Below the pieces are notes generated by a model. The model was not told the DNA's origin and did no database searches. It worked only from the letters and a program-made list of their open reading frames with translations. Positions 33,789-42,720 of a stretch of 64,000 bases of DNA are shown one piece after another. Both the position numbers and the translations under genes were made by a program. The stretch spans positions 930,001-994,000 of the forward strand of contig NZ_QUOU01000001.1 in NCBI RefSeq assembly GCF_003390335.1, read 5' to 3'. Position 1 is the first letter of the stretch. Each line of letters begins with the position of its first letter. The DNA comes from Thalassotalea euphylliae. GTDB taxonomy: Bacteria > Pseudomonadota > Gammaproteobacteria > Enterobacterales > Alteromonadaceae.

Positions 33789-34859
33789 GTGAGCGCCGCT
33801 AAAGAGTCAAAGTTAGTGAAATCAAAATTAGTTTGGATTGGAGGTCTAGTGATGGCATTGTCTATTTTCTCTTGGTTTAACCAAGCTGAAACACCAAAGC
33901 AAAAATTTCACAATACCGAAACGCAATATGAAACGCATTTCGGTGTGTTCTGGGAAATCATCAAGTCGTATGTCACCACCAAGCGTGCTGCACCTGTACC
34001 ACCATCAACTTTACCGATTAAACCGCTAACATTTGAAGAAATTCGTGCCGTGCGCGATAACAGTGCGGTTAAGTTAGGACACTCTTCAGTGCTAATGAAA
34101 GTAAACGAGCAGGTTATTTTGCTCGATCCTGTCTTCAGTGAACGTGTTTCGCCAGTGCAGTGGGCTGGGCCAAAGCGCTTTCACCAGCCACCAATCAAAC
34201 TGGCTGATATTGAGCAGGTTGATGTCGTGGTCATTAGCCATGATCATTATGATCATTTAGATAAAGGCGCGATAAAGCAGCTTAAAGAAAAAGTAGGTCA
34301 GTTTGTTGTGCCACTGCGAGTGGGAGACTACTTGCGTGAATGGGGCGTAGCAGCAGAGAAAATTACCGAGCTTGAATGGTGGCAGAAAACGCAGGTTAAT
34401 GGCGTTGAATATATTGCGACGCCAACACAGCACTTTTCAGGTCGTGGTTTAATGGACCGTGATTTGACGCTTTGGGCAAGTTGGGTGATCAGAACGTCTG
34501 ATATTAATGTCTACTTTAGCGGTGATAGTGGTTACTTTAGTGGCTTTGCTGAGATTGGTGAGAAATACGGGCCATTTGACTTAACCTTTGTTGAAACTGG
34601 TGCTTATAACAAGCTTTGGTCGGAGATTCATATGCTGCCAGAAGAGAGTTTGCAGGCGCATATTGATCTTAAAGGTAAGGTGATGATGCCGATTCACAAT
34701 GCCACCTTTGACTTGGCGCTACATGACTGGGACGAACCACTTGAGCGCGTCACCCAGTTGTCAGAGTCGAATCAGGTAACGATTGCAACGCCGATTTTTG
34801 GTGAGTTTTTTGATTTAGCTAATCCACAAGCAAACAACCGCTGGTGGCGAGAGTTGTAG
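33789..34859 (+). CDS. Metallo-beta-lactamase-fold hydrolase, membrane-anchored (NAPE-PLD/UlaG-like)
   Basis: Hydrolase with the HxHxDH zinc motif (SHDHYDHLD) and downstream metal ligands (THQ-like PTQHFSGRG, SGDSGYF, and HNATFDLALHDW). The pattern resembles NAPE-phospholipase D and RomA/UlaG proteins. The N-terminus has a single hydrophobic segment (LVWIGGLVMALSIFSWF), so it is probably membrane-anchored with a periplasmic domain. I chose GTG at 33789, with AAAGGG about 8 bp upstream, over GTG at 33744. A close paralogue without the anchor follows at 35023. The substrate is unknown. Confidence 0.85.
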   Translation: MSAAKESKLVKSKLVWIGGLVMALSIFSWFNQAETPKQKFHNTETQYETHFGVFWEIIKSYVTTKRAAPVPPSTLPIKPLTFEEIRAVRDNSAVKLGHSSVLMKVNEQVILLDPVFSERVSPVQWAGPKRFHQPPIKLADIEQVDVVVISHDHYDHLDKGAIKQLKEKVGQFVVPLRVGDYLREWGVAAEKITELEWWQKTQVNGVEYIATPTQHFSGRGLMDRDLTLWASWVIRTSDINVYFSGDSGYFSGFAEIGEKYGPFDLTFVETGAYNKLWSEIHMLPEESLQAHIDLKGKVMMPIHNATFDLALHDWDEPLERVTQLSESNQVTIATPIFGEFFDLANPQANNRWWREL

Positions 34860-35022
34860 CGGAGTATTAACTCAGTCGCATAATTTATTATGTTTGGTGT
34901 TATTTGCATACGCCTAGTCAATGTTAGAATAGCCTGTCTAACCAAAGACTAGCAGCGAGCTAGTGAATAAACGGCGAGAGTGTTGAAAGTGTCGAAAGTA
35001 TTAATGCGGGCAAAGCAAGTTC

Positions 35023-36036
35023 ATGGCAAAGTTTGAAAATACCGAATTTGAGTACATTGTTGACTCAAAAACCATCGCAACCTTTTTAAAAAAGCACTTT
35101 GGTGGTAAGCGAAGTGCGGCTATGCCATCGGTTGCTTTGCCTGTCACTAAGTTCTCTTTTGATGAGGTGCTCGCTGCACCAGATAATACTGGCGTTAAGC
35201 TTGGCCATTCATCGCTGTTACTGAAAGTTAACGGGCAAGTTATCTTGGTTGACCCCGTGTTTAGTGAACGGGCGTCACCTGTGCAGTGGGCAGGGCCTAA
35301 GCGTTTCCATGAGTCGCCAATTGAATTAGCTGACATTCCGTACGTTGATATCGTACTGATCAGCCATAATCATTACGACCATCTCGATAAAGACTCAATT
35401 GCTCAGCTGAAAAATAAAACCAAGCAATTTATTACTACGCTCAAGGTTGGTGACCAGCTGATCAAATGGGGCGTTGATGCCAGTAAAATCGTTGAACTGG
35501 ATTGGTGGCAGTCGTTCACTTACCAAGGTATCGAATTTATCGCCGCGCCAACCCAGCACTTTTCAGGTCGCAGTTTATTTGATCGCGATCAGTCGCTGTG
35601 GGCAAGCTTTGTGATTCGCGCGCCAGAAACTAACGTCTTTTTTAGTGGCGATAGCGGTTATTTCTCAGGTTTTAAGGAAATTGGCGAAAAGTATGGTCCG
35701 TTTGATTTAACTTTTGTTGAAACGGGCGCTTACAACGAAGCGTGGCAAGGGGTGCATATGATCCCGGAAGAGAGCTTGCAAACTCATTTGGATTTACAAG
35801 GCAAAGTTATGATGCCCATTCATAATGCCACCTTTGATTTAGCGCTACACGACTGGGATGAACCATTAGAGCGCATCGCTAAACTGGCAGAAGAAAATAG
35901 TGTTGAGCTTTCAACTCCTGTTTTTGGTGAATTTTTTGCGCTAATTTATTTTAAAGCTAATGCCACAGATAGCGACACAGACAGCGCCACAGATAATGTC
36001 ATATCAAGTGAGCGCTGGTGGCGCTCGCTAAAATAG
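35023..36036 (+). CDS. Metallo-beta-lactamase-fold hydrolase, paralogue without membrane anchor
   Basis: A 337-residue paralogue of the preceding gene. The two share SERxSPVQWAGPKRFH, the zinc motif (SHNHYDHLD here), GDSGYFSGF and MMPIHNATFDLALHDWDEP. It lacks the N-terminal hydrophobic segment, so it should be cytoplasmic. Its C-terminus carries a short Asp/Ser/Thr-rich repeat (ATDSDTDSATD). The 163-bp gap to the first copy suggests separate promoters after a tandem duplication. Confidence 0.85.
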   Translation: MAKFENTEFEYIVDSKTIATFLKKHFGGKRSAAMPSVALPVTKFSFDEVLAAPDNTGVKLGHSSLLLKVNGQVILVDPVFSERASPVQWAGPKRFHESPIELADIPYVDIVLISHNHYDHLDKDSIAQLKNKTKQFITTLKVGDQLIKWGVDASKIVELDWWQSFTYQGIEFIAAPTQHFSGRSLFDRDQSLWASFVIRAPETNVFFSGDSGYFSGFKEIGEKYGPFDLTFVETGAYNEAWQGVHMIPEESLQTHLDLQGKVMMPIHNATFDLALHDWDEPLERIAKLAEENSVELSTPVFGEFFALIYFKANATDSDTDSATDNVISSERWWRSLK

Positions 36037-36133
36037 CTAACGCAGATAAAAATAGTGAAGCCAGCTTTGAGCGAATTAATACCAAGCTGCTTCACTGCTT
36101 AATTAAATACTAGCCAAAGTGCCCGTTAACCAG

Positions 36134-36269
36134 TTATGCGCGACACTTTAACGAATTACCTTTTTCTTCCAACGCTTTTGCCTGTTCTTTTATATCTACA
36201 TCACTTAGGAATTTAAAGAAGCCGTCTTGCTGATCGGTTTGCAGGTAGACATCTACCAAAAGCTCCCGT
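36134..36269 (-). pseudogene. Severed 3' end of the lipoprotein gene at 36576
   Basis: On the minus strand this stretch reads as 45 intact codons (beginning RELLVDVYLQ, ending GNSLKCRA) to a TAA at 36134-36136, but has no start. If the repeat element (36273-36585) and one TTA flank are removed, the frame joins exactly onto ...DPMP of the gene at 36576, giving ...PMPKRELLVDV.... It is therefore the lost C-terminus of that gene. The 47-codon tail shows no inactivating mutation, so the insertion is probably recent. Confidence 0.85.
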
Positions 36270-36272
36270 TTA

Positions 36273-36585
36273 TACCAATTGAATTAATTAATTGATCAAT
36301 TCAGAGCGCTGTCAGCGGTGGGAGAACAAGCCAAATTTTTGTTGATATAGTTGTTCTACATCTCATCAATTTGGCGTAGTTATCGCGACGCTGCCACGCT
36401 CCCAAAGGGCGAGTTTAAAAGGCTCATATGCTGCGTTATTAATTTTGACAAGGGAGCGACCATTCTCTGCAATTAATGCCTTGCCTACATGGATGTAGGT
36501 ACTTAGGTTATGCATGGAGCATATAACCTGTGCCTCTAAGCCTTTTAATTCTCGCTGAATGATTAAGTAGTTATTTCAATTGGTA
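36273..36585. mobile_element. MITE-like element, copy C (313 bp), inserted in a lipoprotein gene
   Basis: Ends TACCAATTGAA... / ...TTCAATTGGTA, with perfect 3-bp direct flanks TTA at 36270-36272 and 36586-36588. It is homologous over its length to 24451-24775, in inverse orientation. It is non-coding, with extensive internal inverted repeats, so it is non-autonomous; the mobilising transposase would lie outside this window. It supplies the TGA stop codon of the truncated lipoprotein gene. Confidence 0.88.
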
Positions 36586-37052
36586 TTAGGCATGGGATCA
36601 GGTAAACAAAAGTCCGTGAGCCCTAAACCAAAAGAGCCAGTGCCCTTGCCATCGTTAGCTTTGTGATTAGCTATGGTTTGTTGGAACTGGCGGAACAGTT
36701 TTGCGTCTTCGGGCGTTAATGAAAGTGACGTAACAATTTCTGTCGGTTTGAGTTTACCAAACAGGGCATACGCCGCTTCGTTTTGATGGTCTATTACCAC
36801 TTCAAATACTTTATCAATATTGATCGATTGATCTTCGCTCTGATATTGAAAAGTGATGGTAGCGGCGCCCTTTTTCACTTCAACAGTCTGGTCAGTTTTT
36901 AGCGCAACGCGAATTTGCGCAGGATCTATGGTCATAGGATCCATTTGACTCATTTTATACATGCCAACAAACGACATAGATGAACAAGCGATCAGGCTGG
37001 TTAGCAGGCAGCAAACCAATAAGCCTTTGAATAATGATTTCTTAACTTCCAT
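36576..37052 (-). CDS. Lipoprotein, C-terminally truncated by repeat insertion
   Basis: The N-terminal 158 codons of an unknown lipoprotein: signal peptide with lipobox LIACS near residue 22, then a mixed alpha/beta domain (AQIRVALKTDQTVEVKKGAATITFQY, ELFGKL-like AAYALFGKL). The last three residues (NTN) and the stop codon are encoded by the end of the inserted element. The ancestral protein would have been about 202 residues. Whether the truncated product works is unknown. No family was recognised. Confidence 0.75.
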   Translation of the reverse strand: MEVKKSLFKGLLVCCLLTSLIACSSMSFVGMYKMSQMDPMTIDPAQIRVALKTDQTVEVKKGAATITFQYQSEDQSINIDKVFEVVIDHQNEAAYALFGKLKPTEIVTSLSLTPEDAKLFRQFQQTIANHKANDGKGTGSFGLGLTDFCLPDPMPNTN

Positions 37053-37272
37053 TGGTTGTTATTTTCTCCCTCTCAATTTGTTATGCGAGCAGCAAGTAGC
37101 AGCATCGAGTAAAGCTGTTTGACTCAGTACCACTTAATCTACCGCCATTTCACTAAGTTATCCGACCTAAAGAAAAATTAATAGTTCCTAAAACTCATTG
37201 AATAAGCGGGATTTATGCTAGCCAATGCCTGTTGAAGACTTTTATTACGGTATTTTGAAAATGGTAAGAAAA

Positions 37273-37290
37273 ACGTCACCTTACTGTAAT
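37273..37290 (+). promoter_or_regulatory. Possible Pho box upstream of the TonB2-type operon
   Basis: ACGTCAC (37273-37279) and CTGTAAT (37284-37290) have an 11-bp period and match 11 of 14 positions of the PhoB consensus. It lies about 145 bp before the DUF3450 gene. Weaker than the box at 24986. Confidence 0.4.
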
Positions 37291-37435
37291 TTAATAAAGG
37301 TGAAACATTGCCGAAACACAAACGTCACATTGCAAACTTAAAATTCGTACCATCTATTTTTATAGCTTTATTCGTTAGTCGTGTGCTTCACCACACAAGT
37401 AACGCATTTTATTAAATACTCTAAGGTTTATTCTT

Positions 37436-38236
37436 ATGAAATTGTCAAAACTGGCGCAAGCTGGGTTGTTTGTGGGTATGGCAAGCATGGCATCATCTGC
37501 TATTGCTGCTCAGTCTGAGCAGCTAGATCGAGCGGTGCAAGCAGGCCAGGAAATCAACCAATCTGCCGGCAAATCACAACAAAAAATCGATAAAATTGCC
37601 GATCAAATTCAAAGCAAGCTTCAGCAGTTTAAAGCGGTTAACAAAGAAATTGATGGTTTGAACGTTTATAACGGTCAAATGCAAAAGCAAATTGATAACC
37701 AGCTAACGGAATTAGCAGACTTAGCAAGTTCAATGGAGCAAGTAAGCATTATTGAGCGTCAAGTATCACCGCTTATGGCGCGTATGATTGATACGCTAGA
37801 AGCCTTTATTTCATTAGATGTACCTTTCCTGGCAGAAGAGCGCAGTACCCGCGTTGCTAACTTAAAAGCAATGATGGAGCGCGCTGATATCTCTGCTTCT
37901 GAAAAATTCCGCCGTGTGATGGAAGCCTATCAAGTAGAAGTAGATTACGGCCGCACGATTGAAGCGTACAGCGATTTACTTGAGCTAGATGGCAGAGAAA
38001 TGGATGTTGATTTCTTACGCATTGGCCGCGTTGCATACATTTATCAAACGCGCGACGGTTCACGCATGGGCGCTTGGAACACAGACACCAAAAGCTGGGA
38101 CGACCTAGACGCTGGCTACCGCACAGACATTAACAAGGCATTACGCATTGCCCGCAAACAATTAGCACCGGATCTCGTCGTTGTGCCGGTTAACGTAAGT
38201 AAGCCTTCAGCCGCAAAAGCTCATACCTTGAATTAA
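37436..38236 (+). CDS. DUF3450 periplasmic protein of TonB2-type system
   Basis: A 266-residue protein with a signal peptide (residues 1-24, ending AIA). A long coiled coil follows (about 25-110: KIDKIADQIQSKLQQFKAVNKEI), then a compact domain with the DUF3450 pattern (MARMIDTLEAFISLDVPFL, FLRIGRVAYIYQTRDG). DUF3450 genes regularly head TonB2/TtpC operons in marine gammaproteobacteria. The role is probably periplasmic assembly or stabilisation of the energising complex. The stop overlaps an ATG of the next frame. Confidence 0.88.
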   Translation: MKLSKLAQAGLFVGMASMASSAIAAQSEQLDRAVQAGQEINQSAGKSQQKIDKIADQIQSKLQQFKAVNKEIDGLNVYNGQMQKQIDNQLTELADLASSMEQVSIIERQVSPLMARMIDTLEAFISLDVPFLAEERSTRVANLKAMMERADISASEKFRRVMEAYQVEVDYGRTIEAYSDLLELDGREMDVDFLRIGRVAYIYQTRDGSRMGAWNTDTKSWDDLDAGYRTDINKALRIARKQLAPDLVVVPVNVSKPSAAKAHTLN

Positions 38237-38253
38237 TGGGAGTTACTCTGAAA

Positions 38254-39645
38254 ATGAAATCTTTAAACCGTGTTAAACAGCACGTTTCAACTTTCTTGGC
38301 AGCAGTAACCCTAACTTCTGCTGCTTTTGCTGCTAACGCTCAAGAAGCTACTAGCCTAGACCAATTACTTGAGCAATTAGCGCAAGGTAAAGTTGCACAA
38401 ACTCAGCAAAATAAACAGCGTGAAGCTGACTTTATGGCCCGTAAATCTGAGCAAGACCAGTTACTAGCAAATGCGACTAACGAGCGTGACAACCAAATCA
38501 AGCTAAGTACTGAGCTAGAAGCTAGCTTCCAAAACAACGAAATTGAATTAGCCAATCGCCAAGACGCGTTAAACAAGCGTTTAGGTGAGTTAAAAGAGCT
38601 ATTCGGTGTACTCCAGCAAGTGGCTGGCGATACCAAAAGCAAATTCCAAAACTCAGTTATTTCTGCACAAATCCCTGGCCGTGAAGCGTTCTTAGATGAG
38701 TTTGCTCAGTCTATGGGTTCTTCGTCAAAGCTTGCATCAATTGAAGAAATTGAAAAGATCTGGTTCGAATTACAACGTGAAATGACGGAAAGTGCAAAAG
38801 TAGTGCGTTTCGATCGCGAAGTAGTGTTAGCTGACGGTTCAAAACAAACAGCAACCGTGACGCGTATTGGTAACTTCAACTTAGTGGCGAACAACAAGTA
38901 CCTAGAATTTATCAGTGAGACAGGCAGTGTTGCTGAGCTCATTCGTCAGCCTTCTGGTCGTTACTTAGGTACTGCGGCTGATATGACTGCAGCTAACCCT
39001 TCACAAGGCACGCAACAAGTAGCATTTGCGTTAGACCCAACAGGTGGTTCAATTTTAAGCCTGTTAGTACAGGCGCCTGATACGCAAGAGCGTGTTGACC
39101 AAGGTGGCCCTGTCGGTTACGTGATTTTGGCGATTGGTGCGATTGGTTTACTTATTGCGCTAGAGCGCTTCATCGCATTATTCCTAGTGGGCAACAAAGT
39201 TAACCGTCAGCTTAAAACGGCAACGCCTTCTAACGATAACCCGCTAGGCCGTGTGCTAATGGCAAAAGAAGAGTACAAAGACGTTGATGTAGAAACCTTA
39301 GAGTTAAAACTTTCTGAACGTATTTTAAAAGAAGTGCCCCAGCTTACCTCACGCTTAACCATGATCAAGATCATCTCAGTGGTCGCACCGCTTATCGGTC
39401 TACTAGGTACAGTAACCGGTATGATCAATACCTTCCAAGCAATTACCTTGTTTGGTACAGGTGACCCGAAATTAATGGCTGGCGGTATCTCACAAGCGCT
39501 TGTTACCACAGTACTTGGCTTAGTTGTAGCGATTCCTATGGTATTTATTTCAACCATCTTAACCACACGTAGCCGTGGCATTATCAATATTCTTCAGCAG
39601 CAAAGCGCTGGCATTGTTGCAGAGCGTGCAGAGAAAGGAGCGTAA
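38254..39645 (+). CDS. TtpC-type MotA/TolQ/ExbB proton-channel protein
   Basis: A long ExbB-like protein with a signal peptide, a periplasmic coiled-coil region (about residues 30-120), a periplasmic domain, and three C-terminal membrane spans. The conserved TolQ/ExbB core is present (APLIGLLGTVTGMINTFQAI, GGISQALVTTVLGLVVAIP). This architecture matches TtpC, the third partner needed by Vibrio TonB2 systems. I chose ATG at 38254, with GGGAG upstream, over ATG at 38236, which has no ribosome-binding site. Confidence 0.9.
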   Translation: MKSLNRVKQHVSTFLAAVTLTSAAFAANAQEATSLDQLLEQLAQGKVAQTQQNKQREADFMARKSEQDQLLANATNERDNQIKLSTELEASFQNNEIELANRQDALNKRLGELKELFGVLQQVAGDTKSKFQNSVISAQIPGREAFLDEFAQSMGSSSKLASIEEIEKIWFELQREMTESAKVVRFDREVVLADGSKQTATVTRIGNFNLVANNKYLEFISETGSVAELIRQPSGRYLGTAADMTAANPSQGTQQVAFALDPTGGSILSLLVQAPDTQERVDQGGPVGYVILAIGAIGLLIALERFIALFLVGNKVNRQLKTATPSNDNPLGRVLMAKEEYKDVDVETLELKLSERILKEVPQLTSRLTMIKIISVVAPLIGLLGTVTGMINTFQAITLFGTGDPKLMAGGISQALVTTVLGLVVAIPMVFISTILTTRSRGIINILQQQSAGIVAERAEKGA

Positions 39646-39647
39646 AC

Positions 39648-40175
39648 ATGATTATATTCATCGAAATGATGAATAGTATCAGCGCGTTTCTTGATACCGG
39701 TGGTCAGGTATTGACCGTGATCGCCGGCGTTATCTGCCTTATGTGGTTACTGATTTTCGAACGTTTGTTTTTTTTCTTAAAAACGTACAACGGCATTAAA
39801 AAATCAGTCATTGCCAACTGGCAAGCAAGAGCCGATAAAAGCTCCTGGCATGCTGAGCAAATCCGAATTGCGCAAGTATCGCGCTTAACGGAAATGCTTA
39901 ATCAGAATGTAGCCTTGATTCAGAGCCTAGTCGTGCTATGTCCACTGCTAGGTCTACTGGGAACCGTAACGGGTATGATTCAAGTATTCGACGTAATGGC
40001 AATTTCTGGTAGCGGCAATGCGCGCTCAATGGCGTCAGGGGTATCTCGCGCCACTATTCCAACCATGGCTGGTATGGTCGGTTCATTATCGGGTGTTTTT
40101 GTGGTGACTTGGTTACAACGCAAAACCAAACGCAGAACCGAGCAATTAGAAGATTCACTTGTGCTTCAGCATTAA
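39648..40175 (+). CDS. exbB: ExbB, TonB-system proton channel
   Basis: A 175-residue MotA/TolQ/ExbB protein with three membrane spans and the conserved LLGLLGTVTGMIQVFDVMA and ASGVSRATIPTMAGMVGSL segments. With ExbD it forms the proton channel that drives TonB. The start is ATG at 39648, 2 bp after the TtpC-like gene, with GGAG 8 bp upstream. Confidence 0.92.
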   Translation: MIIFIEMMNSISAFLDTGGQVLTVIAGVICLMWLLIFERLFFFLKTYNGIKKSVIANWQARADKSSWHAEQIRIAQVSRLTEMLNQNVALIQSLVVLCPLLGLLGTVTGMIQVFDVMAISGSGNARSMASGVSRATIPTMAGMVGSLSGVFVVTWLQRKTKRRTEQLEDSLVLQH

Positions 40176-40202
40176 GCTGGAGCCAAAATAAGGGTTAGAA
40201 CT

Positions 40203-40616
40203 ATGCGTTCTCAATTAGCAAAAGTTTTACAAGAACAGGAAGAACAAGAAGAAATTAATATGACGCCGATGCTGGACGTGGTATTTATCCTACTTATTTT
40301 CTTCATCGTTACCGCATCATTCGTTAAAGAAGCGGGTATTGAAGTTAACCGTCCAGAAGCTGCGACAGCAGTCAAAAAAGAGCGCGCTAACATTCTTGTT
40401 GCGATTAGTGACAAGGGCGAAATTTGGATCAACAAACGTCGTGTTGATGTGCGTGCCGTACAAGCGAACATTGAACGCTTAAAAGCAGAAAACCCACAAG
40501 GGACAGTGGTCATTCAAGCTGATAAAAAAGCAACCACGGATGTGCTGATCAAAGTTATGGACTCTGCTCGCGCCGCTGGTGTGTTTGATGTATCAATTGC
40601 TGCTCAAGAGGCATAA
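40203..40616 (+). CDS. exbD: ExbD, TonB-system component
   Basis: A 137-residue ExbD/TolR protein: a short cytoplasmic N-terminus (EEINMTPMLDVVFILLIFF), one span carrying the conserved Asp that takes part in proton flow, and a periplasmic domain. It lies between exbB and tonB. Confidence 0.95.
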   Translation: MRSQLAKVLQEQEEQEEINMTPMLDVVFILLIFFIVTASFVKEAGIEVNRPEAATAVKKERANILVAISDKGEIWINKRRVDVRAVQANIERLKAENPQGTVVIQADKKATTDVLIKVMDSARAAGVFDVSIAAQEA

Positions 40617-40619
40617 TCG

Positions 40620-41285
40620 ATGAGCACTAGTGTAACGTCAAATAGCAGCGCTACAAACTCATTAGCACCAAGCGCTTTACCACGTTACGGCATCGCGTTA
40701 GCGCTTGCTGTTAGCGTGACCTTTGTCTTGCTTTGGGGTATGCAAACCTTGATCACTGGTGGTAAAGACGCGTTAACTGAACCACCACGTGGTAACGTGC
40801 TCGACTTTATTCGTTTAAAGAAAGAAGAAACGGTACAAAAGAAAGAGCGTAAACCTCAAAAGCCACCTAAGCCGCAAACTCCACCGCCACCAATGCAGCA
40901 ACCGCAAATGCAGCAGGCAAACCCGAACGCAGATGCAATCAGCACAGCGTTTACCGCTGATGTGAGCGCTGATACTGGCCTAGCAGGTGGTTTGAGCTTA
41001 GACAGCGGTGATGGCGATTACTTACCGATTGTAAAAGTGGCGCCAATTTATCCTCGTCGTGCGCAGTCTCGTGGTATTGAAGGTTACGTGATTGTTGAAT
41101 TTACCGTAACCACGAATGGCTCAGTACGCGACCCGAAAGTCGTCGAAGCTCAGCCAGCAGATATCTTCAACCGCGCGGCAGTCGACGCAGCACTCAAGTT
41201 TAAGTACAAACCTCGAGTCGTCGACGGTACTGCAGTAGAAGTGGCTGGCGTACAAAACAAAATTACATTCCAAATTGACGGATAG
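40620..41285 (+). CDS. tonB: TonB energy-transducing protein (TonB2 type)
   Basis: A 221-residue protein with one N-terminal span (about 24-46), a Pro/Lys/Gln-rich periplasm-spanning linker (KPQKPPKPQTPPPPMQQ), and a C-terminal TonB domain (YPRRAQSRGIEGYVIVEFTV, FKYKPRVVDG). The linker is short, as in TonB2 proteins. It starts 3 bp after exbD. Confidence 0.94.
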   Translation: MSTSVTSNSSATNSLAPSALPRYGIALALAVSVTFVLLWGMQTLITGGKDALTEPPRGNVLDFIRLKKEETVQKKERKPQKPPKPQTPPPPMQQPQMQQANPNADAISTAFTADVSADTGLAGGLSLDSGDGDYLPIVKVAPIYPRRAQSRGIEGYVIVEFTVTTNGSVRDPKVVEAQPADIFNRAAVDAALKFKYKPRVVDGTAVEVAGVQNKITFQIDG

Positions 41286-41294
41286 GAGCAGCTC

Positions 41295-42614
41295 ATGAAC
41301 AAATCAAAGCTAATCATGTCCTTAGTAGCCGCTGGTGTACTTTACGGTGCACCAGTGGTAAGCGACAACTTGTTGGGCGGAGTTGCTAAGGCGGCTAATA
41401 CCGCTGAACAAAAGGCAGCGCCAGCCAAGCGCGTTTCTAAGAAAGTGCCAGCGATGCGAAATCGCGTATACACCCAACTCGCCCGCGCTCAGCAATTGGC
41501 TGATGGTGGCGACAAAGCGGCTGGTTTTGGTGTATTGGACGATGTAAAAGCGCGCATTAACCAGCTTAACAGCTATGAAAAAGCCATGATGTGGAATTTC
41601 TATGGCTTTATGCATTACGGTAATGACGATATCGCCAATGCAATCACTAGTTTCGAGAATGTTATCGCTCAAGAAGCCATCCCAGAGTCGCTTTACCTAT
41701 CAACCGTTTACTCGCTTGCTCAATTAGCAATGCAGCAACAAGACTATGGTAAGGCGCTTGGCTTCTTACAGCAGTGGCAAATGAATAATGCAAAAGAACT
41801 ACAATCAGCCCAGCATATTTTGTTCGCTCAGGTCTATTATCAAGACAAAAAATATGCGGACGCACTTAATCACATCAATGCCGCCATTGAGTTGGTTAAA
41901 GCGAAAGACGAAACACCGAAGGAAAACTGGTTAATTCTGCAACGTGCAGCTTACTACGAGCTGAAACAGCCTGAAAAGGTGACTCAAGTGATGGAAGAGC
42001 TAGTGCGTTTATACCAAAAGCCACAGTACTGGATCCAATTAGCGGGCATGTACGGTGAAATTGGCAAAGAGAAGAAACAACTTGGTGCGATGGAAACCGC
42101 ATGGCAGGCAGGCTATATCAGTAAATCTAGCGATATTATCATGCTCGCCCAATTGTATTTGTTTAATCAGCTACCGTACAAAGCGGCAAAACTGTTGGAT
42201 GACTCGATTGCTAAAGGTATTGTCATTGCCGATGAAAAACGCATTCAGCTAATGGCACAAGCCTATGTGATGGCCAAGGAAGACGACAAAGCAATTCCGG
42301 CCTTGATCAAAGGCGCTGAAATTGCTGAAAACGGCAAGTTTGATGAGCAACTAGCGCAAGCCTACTTAAACACGGAAAAATGGCAACAGTCGATTGATTC
42401 CGCAAAAACGGCACTTAAACGCGGTGATTTAGACAATGAAGGTAATATGCACTTAGCACTAGGCATGGCAAGCTTTAACTTGGGCAATTATGATGATGCG
42501 ATCGCCTCATTTGCTAATGCTCAAAACTTTAAAGATGTTGCCAAAACTGCCAAGCAGTGGACTAAGTACGTTGAAAAAGAGCGTGATTATCAACAGCGCT
42601 TGGCAATGAACTAG
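41295..42614 (+). CDS. TPR-repeat periplasmic protein of TonB2-type system
   Basis: A 439-residue protein with a signal peptide (about residues 1-33) and tandem TPR-like helices (for example MWNFYGFMHYGNDDIANAITSFEN and LALGMASFNLGNYDDAIASFANA). A TPR protein commonly closes DUF3450-TtpC-ExbBD-TonB operons; it probably scaffolds the complex in the periplasm. A bidirectional terminator follows. Confidence 0.88.
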   Translation: MNKSKLIMSLVAAGVLYGAPVVSDNLLGGVAKAANTAEQKAAPAKRVSKKVPAMRNRVYTQLARAQQLADGGDKAAGFGVLDDVKARINQLNSYEKAMMWNFYGFMHYGNDDIANAITSFENVIAQEAIPESLYLSTVYSLAQLAMQQQDYGKALGFLQQWQMNNAKELQSAQHILFAQVYYQDKKYADALNHINAAIELVKAKDETPKENWLILQRAAYYELKQPEKVTQVMEELVRLYQKPQYWIQLAGMYGEIGKEKKQLGAMETAWQAGYISKSSDIIMLAQLYLFNQLPYKAAKLLDDSIAKGIVIADEKRIQLMAQAYVMAKEDDKAIPALIKGAEIAENGKFDEQLAQAYLNTEKWQQSIDSAKTALKRGDLDNEGNMHLALGMASFNLGNYDDAIASFANAQNFKDVAKTAKQWTKYVEKERDYQQRLAMN

Positions 42615-42694
42615 TTTAATTTTGCCCAATATGCTTAATGAGTATGGTCATACTAAGTTAAATTAAGGTAAGGCGCTAACGACTCAAAGATAAA

Positions 42695-42720
42695 ACAAAA
42701 GCCGCACTAGCGGCTTTTTA
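42695..42720. terminator. Bidirectional terminator after TonB operon
   Basis: AAAAGCCGC / GCGGCTTTTT with an ACTA loop, between convergent genes. The stop codon of the minus-strand gene begins in the T-run. Confidence 0.8.
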
